Source: Paludibaculum fermentans
GTDB taxonomy: Bacteria; Acidobacteriota; Terriglobia; Bryobacterales; Bryobacteraceae
Length of the DNA: 64,000 nt
Direction of reading: 5' to 3'
Assembly: GCF_015277775.1 (NCBI RefSeq)
Contig: NZ_CP063849.1
Span: 3,038,001-3,102,000, forward strand
Under the pieces are notes generated by a model. That model did no database searches and was not told where the DNA came from. It worked only from the letters and a program-made list of their open reading frames with translations. Below are positions 17,133 to 26,405 of the stretch, one piece after another. The first letter of the stretch is position 1. The number at the start of each line of letters is the position of its first letter. Position numbers and translations under genes: made by a program.

Positions 17133-19514
17133 ATGCTCTCCACCGACCTCAAACAGGCCATCCGCTGGCTTCGCAAGAGCCCTGGATTCACGCTGGTGGC
17201 GGTTGCCACCCTGGGCGCGGGCATCGGACTGAACACCGCGATCTTCAGCGTGGTGCACGGAGTCCTGCTGGCGCCGCTATCGTTCCCGGACGAGCAGCGC
17301 ATCGTCAGCATCTCGACGCGTTCGCTGGAAACCGGGCGCGAGACCCCGCGCATGACCGGCGGCGACCTGGAAGATGTACGCAAACAGGCGGGTTCGTTTG
17401 AGGCACTCAGCCGCTACTACGGTGGGGAGATGGGGGTCCAGGTGAATGGCCGGGCGGAGTTCACCGGCGTCTCCTTTGTGGAAGACGGATTCTACCGGGT
17501 TTTCGGCACGGCGCCCGTGGCGGGCCACGCTCCGGCGGAAGGCCAGGTGGCGGTGAGCGAGTCGTTCGCGCTGCGCAACTTCGGAAGGGCCGGCGACGCC
17601 CTGGGCCGGACGGTCAGCGTGGAGGGCAAGTCGTACGAGATCGCGGCGGTCATGCCGTTCACCTATCAGTTCCCGCGCAAATCGAACTTGTGGTTGACGA
17701 TGCCGTCCAGGCCCGAGAACCTGAACCGCACGGCATATAACTACCGCGTGGCCGCGAAGCTGAAACCGGACGTGAGCGTAGACCAGGCACGGGCCGACCT
17801 CAGCGCCATTGGTGCCAGGCTGGCGGCGTCCTACCCCGAGAATCGGAAAAAGACCTTCACCACCGCGCCAATGCGCGATCAATTGGTAGGCCCCGTGCGC
17901 ACCATGCTGCTGGTACTGATGGGCGCCGTCGCCCTGGTCCTCCTCATCGCCTGCGCCAACGTGGCGAATCTGCTACTGGCGCGCGCCACGACGCGGGTCC
18001 GGGAAATGGCAGTGCGAGCCGCGCTGGGCGCGGGCCGCGGCCGGATCATCCGCCAACTGCTGACGGAGAGCTTGGTGCTGGGCCTGTTGGGCGGACTCGC
18101 CGGCTGCGCCCTGGCCTATCTCGGCACCGACACGATGCTACGCCTGGCCCCCGAGAATCTGCCCCGCCTGAACGAGGTGCGCGTCGACACCACCACCCTG
18201 GTCTTCGCCACCCTGATCTCGATGGTCTCAGCGGTCCTGTTCAGCCTGGCGCCGGCATGGCAGGCGTCGCGAGTGGACCTGAACGAAGCCTTGAAGCGGA
18301 GTGGCGGACGGGGCGTGGGCAATCGCGGCTCTCACCGCTTGCGCGGAGCGCTCGCCTCGGCGGAGATCGCACTCGCCTTTGTCCTGGCGCTGGGCGCCGG
18401 CCTGCTGATGAAGAGCTTCCTCGGACTCACCTCCGCCGATCTCGGCTTCCGCCCCGACGGCGTGCTGGTGATGTATGCCCACGTGCCTGCGAATGAAGAA
18501 GCCGAGTACAAACGCGCTACCGGCACCTTTGAGAAAATCCTGCGGGACGTGAGCGTGCTGCCGGGTGTGAAATCGGCCTCCGCGGCAATGGGCATGCCCG
18601 CCGGACAGTATGGCTCGAACGGATCCTACGCAGTGGAAGGCAAGCATGTCTTCGCTCCCGGCGCAAAGTTGCCCGAGGCGGGCTTCCGGCTGGCCAGCCC
18701 GGGCTACTTCTCCACGCTCGGCATTCCCCTGCTGCGCGGCCGCGACTTCAGCGAACGCGATCAATACAGCGCACCCCTGGTGGCCATCATCAGCCAGGCA
18801 CTGGCACGCGAAACCTTCCCCAATGAAGATCCACTCGGGAAGCGGATGAAGTGCGGCCTGGACCGTGACGAGTGGATGACCGTCGTTGGCGTGGTGGGCG
18901 ATATTCGCAGCGATTCGCCAGCCGCCAAACTCGCGCCCGAGATCTACATGGCGTTCCAGCAGCATCCCTATTTTGCGAACGAACTCCAGGTGGCCATCCG
19001 GACGTCCATCGCGCCCGCCTCGCTGACAGAGGCGGTTCGCTCGACCGTGGCCCGCACGAATCCCGGCATCGCCATGAAGTTCACCACCCTGAGCGACATG
19101 GTCTCTGAATCGATCTCCGCGCCGCGCTTCCGCACCTTCCTCGTCGGCATCTTCGCCGCGCTGGCACTGCTCCTGGCGATGGCGGGGATCCACGGCGTGA
19201 TGTCCTATGCCGTGGCGCAGCGCACCCCGGAACTGGGCCTGCGCATGGCCCTGGGCGCCCCTGTTTCCAGCGTCGCGGGCCTGGTGCTGGGCAAGGCGCT
19301 GATGCTGGCGGGGGCCGGAATTGCCGTCGGCCTCGCGCTCTCGCTGGCCTCGGGCAAAGTCATGCAGAGCCTGCTGGTCGGGGTGAAACCCGCGGATGCG
19401 TTCACCTACGCGGCAGCCGTGGTGGGGGTGATTCTGGCCGTGCTCACCGCCACCGCCGTGCCCGTCTGGCGCGCCACGCGCATCGATCCGGTCGTCGCCT
19501 TGCGGGACGAGTAG
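17133..19514 (+). CDS. ADOP-type ABC transporter permease
   Basis: Orphan permease of 793 residues with two MacB/FtsX halves. It starts directly with KQAIRWLRKSPGFTLVAVAT, so it lacks the about 80-residue soluble prefix of the PadR-linked members. The first membrane helix is followed by a periplasmic domain, then the FtsX block with TRVREMAVRAALGAGRGRII and three more helices. The second half ends with QRTPELGLRMALGAPVSSVA and the terminal motif ATRIDPVVALRDE, which is the usual family ending. No ATPase or PadR gene is adjacent. The start is placed at 17133 because the permease homology begins there; the open frame reaches further left across the divergent gene's leader. Confidence 0.88.
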   Translation: MLSTDLKQAIRWLRKSPGFTLVAVATLGAGIGLNTAIFSVVHGVLLAPLSFPDEQRIVSISTRSLETGRETPRMTGGDLEDVRKQAGSFEALSRYYGGEMGVQVNGRAEFTGVSFVEDGFYRVFGTAPVAGHAPAEGQVAVSESFALRNFGRAGDALGRTVSVEGKSYEIAAVMPFTYQFPRKSNLWLTMPSRPENLNRTAYNYRVAAKLKPDVSVDQARADLSAIGARLAASYPENRKKTFTTAPMRDQLVGPVRTMLLVLMGAVALVLLIACANVANLLLARATTRVREMAVRAALGAGRGRIIRQLLTESLVLGLLGGLAGCALAYLGTDTMLRLAPENLPRLNEVRVDTTTLVFATLISMVSAVLFSLAPAWQASRVDLNEALKRSGGRGVGNRGSHRLRGALASAEIALAFVLALGAGLLMKSFLGLTSADLGFRPDGVLVMYAHVPANEEAEYKRATGTFEKILRDVSVLPGVKSASAAMGMPAGQYGSNGSYAVEGKHVFAPGAKLPEAGFRLASPGYFSTLGIPLLRGRDFSERDQYSAPLVAIISQALARETFPNEDPLGKRMKCGLDRDEWMTVVGVVGDIRSDSPAAKLAPEIYMAFQQHPYFANELQVAIRTSIAPASLTEAVRSTVARTNPGIAMKFTTLSDMVSESISAPRFRTFLVGIFAALALLLAMAGIHGVMSYAVAQRTPELGLRMALGAPVSSVAGLVLGKALMLAGAGIAVGLALSLASGKVMQSLLVGVKPADAFTYAAAVVGVILAVLTATAVPVWRATRIDPVVALRDE

Positions 19515-19553
19515 CATAAGCAGCGGAAACGCGGCGGGTGGCCGGGGTGCTCC

Positions 19554-20399
19554 ATGACGTATTCTGGCAACGCAGACGTCATGGAACCACGCCGCATCCC
19601 GCTGGAGGGAACCTTCAACTTCCGAGACTTGGGCGGCTATGCCGCGGCGGATGGCCGCGTGGTGCGGCCCGGGATGCTGTACCGCTCGGACAACTTCGCC
19701 AAAGTGCCGCCCCGCGCACATCCGCAATTCAGCGCCCTGGGGCTGCGCCTGCTGGTGGATCTGCGCACCGGACTGGAGAGCCGCGAGCGTCCCAATTCAT
19801 TGCCCGGCGGCACCTTGAGAGTGGAACACCTGCCCATCTCGTTCGCACCCGAGCTGGAGAAAAAATGGTCAACCAGGGAGCAGTTCGCTTTCTTCGCTGG
19901 AGGCGGCATCCAGCGCTGTGACCGGCGCTATGTCCTCGACTGCTATACCCGGCTACCACAGCGGGCCGCCCTATCGCTGCGCCGTTTGCTGGCCCTGCTG
20001 CAGGACCCCGGCAACTACCCGGCCGTGTTCCATTGCATGGGTGGACGCGACCGGACGGGCTTCAGTGCGGCCATGATCCTTACCATCCTGGGCGTGCCTC
20101 GGCCAGCGATCCTGGCCGACTACCACCTGACAGAAAAGTACGCGAGTCCGGAAGTGGATCGTCGCATCGGCTTCATCCGTGCGATGTCTCTGTTCCGGGT
20201 CTCCCGGGAGACGCTTCACGAGTTCCTGGGAGCCCGCGAAGAGTACCTGCAAACAGCCTTCTCGGTGATCGAGCAGCAATACGGCACTGTCCCGGACTAC
20301 CTGCGCCAGGAAGCTGGATTTTCCGAGGCTGCGGCGGAGATCCTCCGCTCACTGCTGCTCGTCAACCGGCCGATTCCAGCTTCTCCAGACGGTAGGTGA
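19554..20399 (+). CDS. Protein tyrosine phosphatase (Y_phosphatase3 type)
   Basis: Cysteine-dependent phosphatase of 281 residues. The P-loop is HCMGGRDRTG with Cys161 and Arg167, in the CX5R arrangement. The upstream block TFNFRDLGGYAAADGRVVRPG and LYRSDNF is diagnostic for the tyrosine/serine phosphatase group that includes MptpB. Met10 could be an alternative start because similarity begins right after it. The 3' end overlaps the convergent ATPase gene by 38 bases. The role may be dephosphorylation of proteins or phosphoinositides; members with this motif show both. The substrate is unknown. Confidence 0.88.
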   Translation: MTYSGNADVMEPRRIPLEGTFNFRDLGGYAAADGRVVRPGMLYRSDNFAKVPPRAHPQFSALGLRLLVDLRTGLESRERPNSLPGGTLRVEHLPISFAPELEKKWSTREQFAFFAGGGIQRCDRRYVLDCYTRLPQRAALSLRRLLALLQDPGNYPAVFHCMGGRDRTGFSAAMILTILGVPRPAILADYHLTEKYASPEVDRRIGFIRAMSLFRVSRETLHEFLGAREEYLQTAFSVIEQQYGTVPDYLRQEAGFSEAAAEILRSLLLVNRPIPASPDGR

Positions 20400-23300
20400 C
20401 GAAGTCCGCCGGCTCCAGGTGTTGCCCCGCCAGCTCGACCATATGCCGGTGATGTGTGAAGAGCAGCACCTGCGTGTGCCGCGCGAGCCCTGACAGCGCG
20501 CCCAGCGCGGCGGCGGCGCGCGCGTCGTCGAAGTTCACCAGGATATCGTCGGCGATCAGCGGGATCGCCTGATTCTTCTCGAAGTAGACCTCCAGGCTGG
20601 CAATGCGCAAGGCCAGGTAAAGCTGGTCGCGCGTACCTTCACTCATGCCCCCCACGGGCACCGTTCGGCGATCGGGCCGCACGCCCACGAGAATCACGCT
20701 GCCCTTGGCATCGGAACCGTACTCCAGCTTCAGTCCCTCGAACGAATCCAGGGTCAGGGCCGCGAAGATCTGGGACGAGCGCTCCAGCAGCTTACCCGTG
20801 GACTTCCGGCGGAACTCGTCAATCGCACTCCGCAGCAGCTGTTCAGCCAGCCGCAACCGCACGTAGTTTTCCGACTCCTCCAGCAGCGCCGCCCGTGTAC
20901 TCTGCAGATCGGCCGCCGCATCCCGGGCCTCGGTACGCCCCTCGAATCCGACCAGCTTCTGACTCAGCGCGGAGTCTTCGCGAATCAGCTCGTCGCGCTC
21001 CTGCTCCAGAGCGGTACGCGTCTGCTCCACGCTCTCCAGGCGGCCTGGAATCTCATCCGTCTCCACGCCCCGCGCCTCCTCCGCCAGGGCTTCCAGTGTG
21101 CGCCCGGCGGCGATCGCGGCCAGCGCCTGCTGGATCTGCGCGAGCTTCGCCTGCCCTGCCTGCTTCGCGCTCCATTCCGCCATCCGCGTGGGGACCTCGC
21201 TGTCAGACGCGCAGCCGGCTTCGGCCACCATGGACGTCAGCACAGCTTGCAACCGTACAAGTTCGTTATCCAGCGCCTCCAGCTTCGCCTTCTCCGCCGC
21301 CAGATCCTCCTGCTTCGAAGCCGCCAAGTCGCGGGCCTTGCGATGCACAGCCAGCTGCCGGTACATCTCCCGTACAGCGTCCATGGCCCCCGAGCCGGCT
21401 AGGGCGGGCGCCGCGAGCTCCACCACCGCACGGGTATCGGACTCGAACTTCGCGCTATCGCGCAGGATGCCGTCAATGCGCGTCCTGGTCTGGGTGTATT
21501 CGCTATGCCTGGTCGTGATCTGGCTCCGCAGTTGTAGCAGTTCCTGGACCGACGCGGGCTCGGCGGCCCCGTTCAACTTCAACCGCTCGACCAGTTGGGA
21601 CCAGCGATCCTGCCATGCGGCCAGCTCCTCCCGGGCCGTGCTTTCCTTTCGCTGGACGGTGGCCAACTTCCTCCGGGCAGCGGACAACTGGCCTTCCAGA
21701 TTCTGGCGGGCCGCAGCCAGCTTCTTCTGTTCTTCCAGAAGGGTGACCGCCTGACCGCGAAGCATGGCCAACGTGGAGCCCTGCTCCGGCGTCGCTCCCG
21801 TCACCAACCCAATCGCCTGCCGCAGTTCCTCGGCCGCCGCCTCCTCCTGCGCAGTGGACCTCTCCAGCTCCGACCGCATCAGATCCAGTTCGCGAGCCCG
21901 CTCCGCCAACGCGGCACGCCGCCGCAGCCATTCGGCCATCTGTGACGGCTCTGAGGCCGGCACCCCCCAGGGTGCCCACAGTGCGGACCACTCCGCCTGC
22001 AGCGCCTGTTTCGCCGCATCCTTCCGAGCGAGTTCCTCGGAACACGCCGCAAGCTTCTCCCTGGCGAACCCGGCTTCCTGCTCGGCCTGCGCCACCTGCG
22101 CCACTTCGTCGGCATGCTCGCGCAACTCGTCCGCTACGGCATCGGCCTTCGACACAGCCTCTTCATATGCCTGGGCAAGCCGTGCCGGCTCGGCGCCAGT
22201 CTCGCCGAGGAACTCCGCGGCAGCCTGGCCGGATCTCTCCAGCCAGGACTGGCGCACGGCCTGCCAGCCCTGTGCCCGATGTTCGCGCCTATCCGCCAAC
22301 CCGCTCAGTGTCGCCATCGCGCGGCGGCCCTCCAGCCTGCGCAGACTGGTCTCCTGTCGAGCCAGATCGCGGGCGGCCTCCTCCTGCGCCTTCTCCGCCT
22401 CGCGCCCGTCCACGGCAGCGGCATCCAGCCGCCGTCGCCAGTCTGCCACCGTGGCTTCCGACGGCACTGCGGCTGCCAACAGTTCCTCAATGGAGCCCGG
22501 CCAGGGCAGCAGCCGCACCTCGTCCGCCATGCGGACCTCCGCGGCCTTCGCCCGCTTGTCCAGATCCCGCCGCCGCGCGTCCGGCAGCGTCTCAATCCGC
22601 AGCGCCTGCTCCAGCCCCGCCATGGGCCTTGCGGGAGCCAGGCCCCCCAGCCGCTCGGCATCCTGCTCCACTTCCACAGCCAGTTCACCAGCCAGTGCGC
22701 TCGCGTTCCGCAGGTTCGCACTCAACTCGGCATGCTCGGTCGTCAGGTTTGCGGCCAGCTTCGACTCCGCCGCAGGCACCCGCAGGCGGGCAACATCCTC
22801 CAGGCCCGGCGGCTCTCCCAGATCGCTCAACAGAGCCGACAACTCGGCCTCCATCGCGCTGGCGTTGCCACGCAACTTTGGCAGGTCCGCTTGCGCCTTC
22901 TGCTCCGCACCCAGGCGCTGGTAGCGCGCTTCAATCGACGGCTCATGCGCCAGCAGCGGCTCGGAGTATTGGATCTCCGCAACCTCCGCCTCCAGCCGTG
23001 CCACCCTCTGCCGTAAACCCAGCCGCCCCGCCTCGTTCATCGACAGGTCCTGCCGCGCCCCGGCATACTCATCGGCGAATCGCTCGCGCAAGGGCGCCAC
23101 TCCGGCCAATGGCTCCAGTTGGCTCAATACCAGCCGCTGCTCGCCCAGCAGGCCAAGGGAAGTGCGGATGCGGTTGAGCCGTTCCTTTTCTGAGGACGCT
23201 GCCGCGGTGTCGCGACGGACCTCCCCCAGTCTTCGCTGCACCAGCTCTTTCCGCTCACGCAGCTCCCCCAGTTCGTGCGGAGTCACCTGTGCATCCCGCG

Positions 23301-23886
23301 CTCGCTTACGTTGTCCGTCGTAGTCGGTGAGCAATCTGGATATCCTGGCTGTGGAACTCCTCGGCCTGAACAGCTCCGCCGCTTCGCCATCCAGTCCCGC
23401 AAGAATCGAGTGCAGACCCTCGATACCGGCCGCGGCCGAGAAAAGCAGTTGTCCAAACTCACCATGCCCGGCAAGCAGTTCGTCGCCACCCCGCTTCAGC
23501 CGCTCCGCGTCGAGCCCAAACATCACCTCGAACACCTGCTGGTTCGCAATGGGCGCCACCGCCAGCAGATCATCTTCGGCCACCAGTACCGCGTCTGCTC
23601 CATCGCGCAGAGTGTTTTTGTTGCCCTTTCGTCGCAGACAGGTCAGCAACCGGCCCTCGTGCTCGATCGTCGCACCCACGCGGAGCTCGCCATACGGATG
23701 CAGGAAGTCGTCCGTGGTTCTGCTGCCGAAGCCGAACAGCAAGGTCGAGATCGCCCGCAGCAAAGACGACTTCCCTGCCTCGTTCGCCCCGTAAATGATC
23801 TCCAACTTGCCCGCGCCCGCGGAGAGGTCCAGATGCTTGCCCGTGAACGGACCAAAGGCCGGGATGTTCAAAGCCTGGAATCTCAC
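20362..23886 (-). CDS. SbcC/YhaN-like SMC-type ATPase
   Basis: Large ATPase of 1174 residues built like RecF/SbcC/Rad50 proteins. The N-terminal lobe has the Walker A loop GANEAGKSS at 33-41 after the opening FQALNIPAFGPFTGKHLDL. The C-terminal lobe has the ABC signature region GGMSEGTRDQLYLALR and Walker B IPLIADDILVNFDD, then LLFTHHRHM. Roughly residues 180-1000 are long charged helices, expected to form a coiled coil. No CxxC zinc hook was noticed, which fits the YhaN branch rather than SbcC. The gene starts with GTG and overlaps the preceding nuclease gene by GTGA, so the two subunits are coupled. The complex should process DNA ends; the exact role is inferred. Confidence 0.9.
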   Translation of the reverse strand: MRFQALNIPAFGPFTGKHLDLSAGAGKLEIIYGANEAGKSSLLRAISTLLFGFGSRTTDDFLHPYGELRVGATIEHEGRLLTCLRRKGNKNTLRDGADAVLVAEDDLLAVAPIANQQVFEVMFGLDAERLKRGGDELLAGHGEFGQLLFSAAAGIEGLHSILAGLDGEAAELFRPRSSTARISRLLTDYDGQRKRARDAQVTPHELGELRERKELVQRRLGEVRRDTAAASSEKERLNRIRTSLGLLGEQRLVLSQLEPLAGVAPLRERFADEYAGARQDLSMNEAGRLGLRQRVARLEAEVAEIQYSEPLLAHEPSIEARYQRLGAEQKAQADLPKLRGNASAMEAELSALLSDLGEPPGLEDVARLRVPAAESKLAANLTTEHAELSANLRNASALAGELAVEVEQDAERLGGLAPARPMAGLEQALRIETLPDARRRDLDKRAKAAEVRMADEVRLLPWPGSIEELLAAAVPSEATVADWRRRLDAAAVDGREAEKAQEEAARDLARQETSLRRLEGRRAMATLSGLADRREHRAQGWQAVRQSWLERSGQAAAEFLGETGAEPARLAQAYEEAVSKADAVADELREHADEVAQVAQAEQEAGFAREKLAACSEELARKDAAKQALQAEWSALWAPWGVPASEPSQMAEWLRRRAALAERARELDLMRSELERSTAQEEAAAEELRQAIGLVTGATPEQGSTLAMLRGQAVTLLEEQKKLAAARQNLEGQLSAARRKLATVQRKESTAREELAAWQDRWSQLVERLKLNGAAEPASVQELLQLRSQITTRHSEYTQTRTRIDGILRDSAKFESDTRAVVELAAPALAGSGAMDAVREMYRQLAVHRKARDLAASKQEDLAAEKAKLEALDNELVRLQAVLTSMVAEAGCASDSEVPTRMAEWSAKQAGQAKLAQIQQALAAIAAGRTLEALAEEARGVETDEIPGRLESVEQTRTALEQERDELIREDSALSQKLVGFEGRTEARDAAADLQSTRAALLEESENYVRLRLAEQLLRSAIDEFRRKSTGKLLERSSQIFAALTLDSFEGLKLEYGSDAKGSVILVGVRPDRRTVPVGGMSEGTRDQLYLALRIASLEVYFEKNQAIPLIADDILVNFDDARAAAALGALSGLARHTQVLLFTHHRHMVELAGQHLEPADFVTYRLEKLESAG

Positions 23887-25136
23887 TCCGCTCCTCCCTG
23901 CCCCGTGAGCTTCAGCACCAGCATCGATTCCACCTCATCCAGCAGCCTTCGGTATCGCGGCCCGGCAGGATCCAACCAGCCGGAAACCTCGCCGCGGATG
24001 TCATCCGGAAGCTTCTGCAGCATCGGCTGCAGGTCGGCTTTAGCCGCGATCTCCGGATCGACGGCGGCCCGCTGGAGCGCCTCCGTCAGCTCCGCCATGG
24101 GTCCGGTCAGATCCACAGTCCTGCCCTCCGGCACGAGGTCCAGTTCGATCTTCTCCAACCACATCCGCCCTGAGCTCACGTCCGTAGTCAACGCCCGCAA
24201 GTCGTTCTTCCAGTCGGACTGCCCGGGCAATGTGGCATGCAGCGCAGTGGCGCCCGTGAATCGCACACGCACAATCACCTGCGAATCGTCACCCCCCGCC
24301 TCCGCCACAGCTCTCAGCCCTGCTTCGAATCGCCGATGCAGCTCCGCCACATCCCCGCAGCCGGCCAGGTCCACCTCCACGCGCTGCCACTGGAACGAAC
24401 CCATCGCGACGAACGCGCACTCCTCCACACGAAGCCCATCATCCACGCTCACCACAAAGGCGCCCTTCGGACCGGTCTCCCGAATGTTGCGGCCCTGCAG
24501 ATTGCCCGGAAACACGACATGCGGGTTCCGGCTCAGGATCTGCGCGTTGTGCACGTGGCCGAGCGCCCAATAGTCGTACCCCTTCGCCGCCAGATCATCC
24601 AGCGAGCAGGGCGCATACGGAGCATGCCCCTCAAAGCCCGACAGCGATGTGTGCAGTACTCCGATGTTGAACCGGCCTTCCACTCGCGCCGGATACTGCG
24701 CCGCCAGATTCGCTTCGGTCGCCCGGTTGACGAAGCTCTGGCCATGAACCACCACCGGCACATCCGGCACCTCGACGCTGCCCGCCTTCCGTCCGGAAAA
24801 GGCATGGACATTGTCCGGCAGCCGGATGGATTTCGCCATCACACTTTCCGCATCGTGGTTGCCCTGAATCAGGTAGACGGGAATCCCGGCCTGGCGCAGC
24901 CTTGCCATCTGCCCGGCGAAGAACAGGCCCGTCGCCGCATCGCGCCACGACCCGTCGTAGATATCTCCAGCCAGGATCACGAACCGCACGCGCCGCTCCA
25001 CCGCACACTCCACAAGCCGCACCAGCGCCTGCCGCGAGGCATTCCGGATCTCCTCCGCCGGCAGCCCCTCATAGCGGGCCAGTCCGGTGAGCGGGCTATC
25101 CAGGTGCAAATCGGCGGCGTGCAGAAATTGGAACAT
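23883..25136 (-). CDS. SbcD/YhaO-like metallophosphoesterase (DNA repair nuclease)
   Basis: Calcineurin-like phosphoesterase of 417 residues, the nuclease partner of the adjoining ATPase. Metal-binding motifs in order are HAADLHLDSPL, LAGDIYDG, IQGNHDAES, GVLHTSL and ALGHVHNAQ, which match the five blocks of Mre11/SbcD nucleases. The start at 25136 is supported by GGGGAG 7 bases upstream. The last four bases overlap the ATPase start codon. A candidate promoter lies 26 bases before the start. Together the pair forms an Mre11-Rad50-like machine of the YhaO-YhaN subtype. Confidence 0.92.
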   Translation of the reverse strand: MFQFLHAADLHLDSPLTGLARYEGLPAEEIRNASRQALVRLVECAVERRVRFVILAGDIYDGSWRDAATGLFFAGQMARLRQAGIPVYLIQGNHDAESVMAKSIRLPDNVHAFSGRKAGSVEVPDVPVVVHGQSFVNRATEANLAAQYPARVEGRFNIGVLHTSLSGFEGHAPYAPCSLDDLAAKGYDYWALGHVHNAQILSRNPHVVFPGNLQGRNIRETGPKGAFVVSVDDGLRVEECAFVAMGSFQWQRVEVDLAGCGDVAELHRRFEAGLRAVAEAGGDDSQVIVRVRFTGATALHATLPGQSDWKNDLRALTTDVSSGRMWLEKIELDLVPEGRTVDLTGPMAELTEALQRAAVDPEIAAKADLQPMLQKLPDDIRGEVSGWLDPAGPRYRRLLDEVESMLVLKLTGQGGAE

Positions 25137-25161
25137 GCAAACTCCCCTACCAGAGCGATTG

Positions 25162-25190
25162 TAGATAATCGGCCACCGCCAGGTCTGCAA
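25162..25190 (-). promoter_or_regulatory. Candidate sigma70-type promoter of the yhaO-yhaN unit
   Basis: On the minus strand TTGCAG (25190-25185) and TATCTA (25167-25162) are separated by 17 bases, ending 26 bases before the nuclease start. This was found by eye and is moderate in strength. Confidence 0.4.
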
Positions 25191-25241
25191 TAACCCGGAA
25201 TGCGTGCGCCTCTGCAATACTCACCACAGAGGAATTACCGC

Positions 25242-26384
25242 ATGACCCCGCGAGAGCGACTGCTCACCACGCTGCAAGGCGATACAGCAGATCGAGTCCC
25301 AGTCTCCCCCTTCATCCAAGAGCAATACCTGTCCTGGTATTATCCAGACCGTCCTACGGTGGACCGTGTTGTCGACGCCGTCGAGCTCGCCAACGAACTG
25401 GACTTTGACCTGATGGCCAAGCACAACCAGTTCCAACGTCCGCACTTCCTCCGCCGGAGCTACCCGAACTGGCAGCTCTCCAGCAGCAGCGAATTCGATG
25501 GACGCCTCATCCGCTACCGCACCCAAATCGCAACGCCCGGCAGAACCCTGGTCCAGGAGGAGGCCGTGGAAGAGATCGGCGTCGCGACCAAAGGCGCGAT
25601 GCGCGTGACGACGAAACATCTCCTCGAAACACCGGAAGACCTGAGGGCGTTTCTGGAGCACCTCCCTCCCCTGGATGACGAAGAACGTGCGGTGATGCGC
25701 CAGACCATCGCCTGTTGGCACGCGCTGCTGGGCGACCGCGGCGTCCTGGCGCCCTGGGGCTTCGCGGGCGTCTTCAACTACGCCTCCGACCTGCGCGGTA
25801 GCGAGGCGCTATTCATGGAACCCATCGAGGACGAGACCAGCTACCGCGCCTTAATGGATCGCATGGCGGACGCCCAGTGCGAGTACTGCCAGGCCCTTGT
25901 CGAGGCGGGCGCGGACTGCATCGGCATCCAGGGTCACATCGCGAACGCCGGCACCGTGAGCTCAGCCTTCTTTCGCGCGTACATCCAGGAATACGAAAAG
26001 CGCCTGATCGACTCCATCCACTCCGCCGGAGCCTTCACCGTCTTCCACAACTGCGGCCGCGCAAAGCGTCTCTACCCTAATTACCGCGAGCTCGGCATGA
26101 CACTCTGGGAGACTGTCTCGGAACCGCCGGCCGGAGACAACAATCTCGCGCAAGCCAAGGCCGCGCTGGGCGACACGATCTGCCTGCTGGGCAACCTGGA
26201 TCAGATCCAGTTCCTGAAGACGGCCACACCCGCCGAAGTCGCTGAGCGAGCCCGTCAGATCATGTCGATCGGGAAGCCCGGCGGCCGGTACATCTTCGCC
26301 GCCTCGGATTTCCTGGAGCCCGGCACGCCGCGCGAGAATGTCGTGGCAATGCTCGAAGCCGCACGCGAGTCCGGTGTCTATTGA
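25242..26384 (+). CDS. URO-D/MtaA-family protein (methyltransferase-like)
   Basis: Protein of 380 residues with the uroporphyrinogen decarboxylase TIM-barrel fold. It opens with TPRERLLTTLQGDTADRVPV, the family signature. A His-x-Cys-Gly motif in FHNCGRAKRLYP matches the zinc site of corrinoid methyltransferases such as MtaA and CmuA rather than heme HemE. It ends with LGNLDQIQFL and the family-type glycine turn near GGRYIFAASDFLEPGTP. The start at 25242 has AGAGGA 8 bases upstream; the open frame 42 bases earlier lacks a site. It is a lone gene, divergent from the repair nuclease. A paralogous gene lies at 35717. It is not expected to be the heme enzyme. Confidence 0.8.
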   Translation: MTPRERLLTTLQGDTADRVPVSPFIQEQYLSWYYPDRPTVDRVVDAVELANELDFDLMAKHNQFQRPHFLRRSYPNWQLSSSSEFDGRLIRYRTQIATPGRTLVQEEAVEEIGVATKGAMRVTTKHLLETPEDLRAFLEHLPPLDDEERAVMRQTIACWHALLGDRGVLAPWGFAGVFNYASDLRGSEALFMEPIEDETSYRALMDRMADAQCEYCQALVEAGADCIGIQGHIANAGTVSSAFFRAYIQEYEKRLIDSIHSAGAFTVFHNCGRAKRLYPNYRELGMTLWETVSEPPAGDNNLAQAKAALGDTICLLGNLDQIQFLKTATPAEVAERARQIMSIGKPGGRYIFAASDFLEPGTPRENVVAMLEAARESGVY

Positions 26385-26405
26385 AGCCGCGCGTTCCGGC
26401 CCGGA

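Noticed and set aside
18228-19727. Open frame of 499 codons on the minus strand
   Set aside because: It is opposite the ADOP permease at 17133-19514, and its composition is His/Gly/Arg-rich.
21942-23177. Open frame of 411 codons on the plus strand, Pro/Arg/Ala-rich
   Set aside because: It is a shadow of the coiled-coil part of the YhaN-like ATPase.
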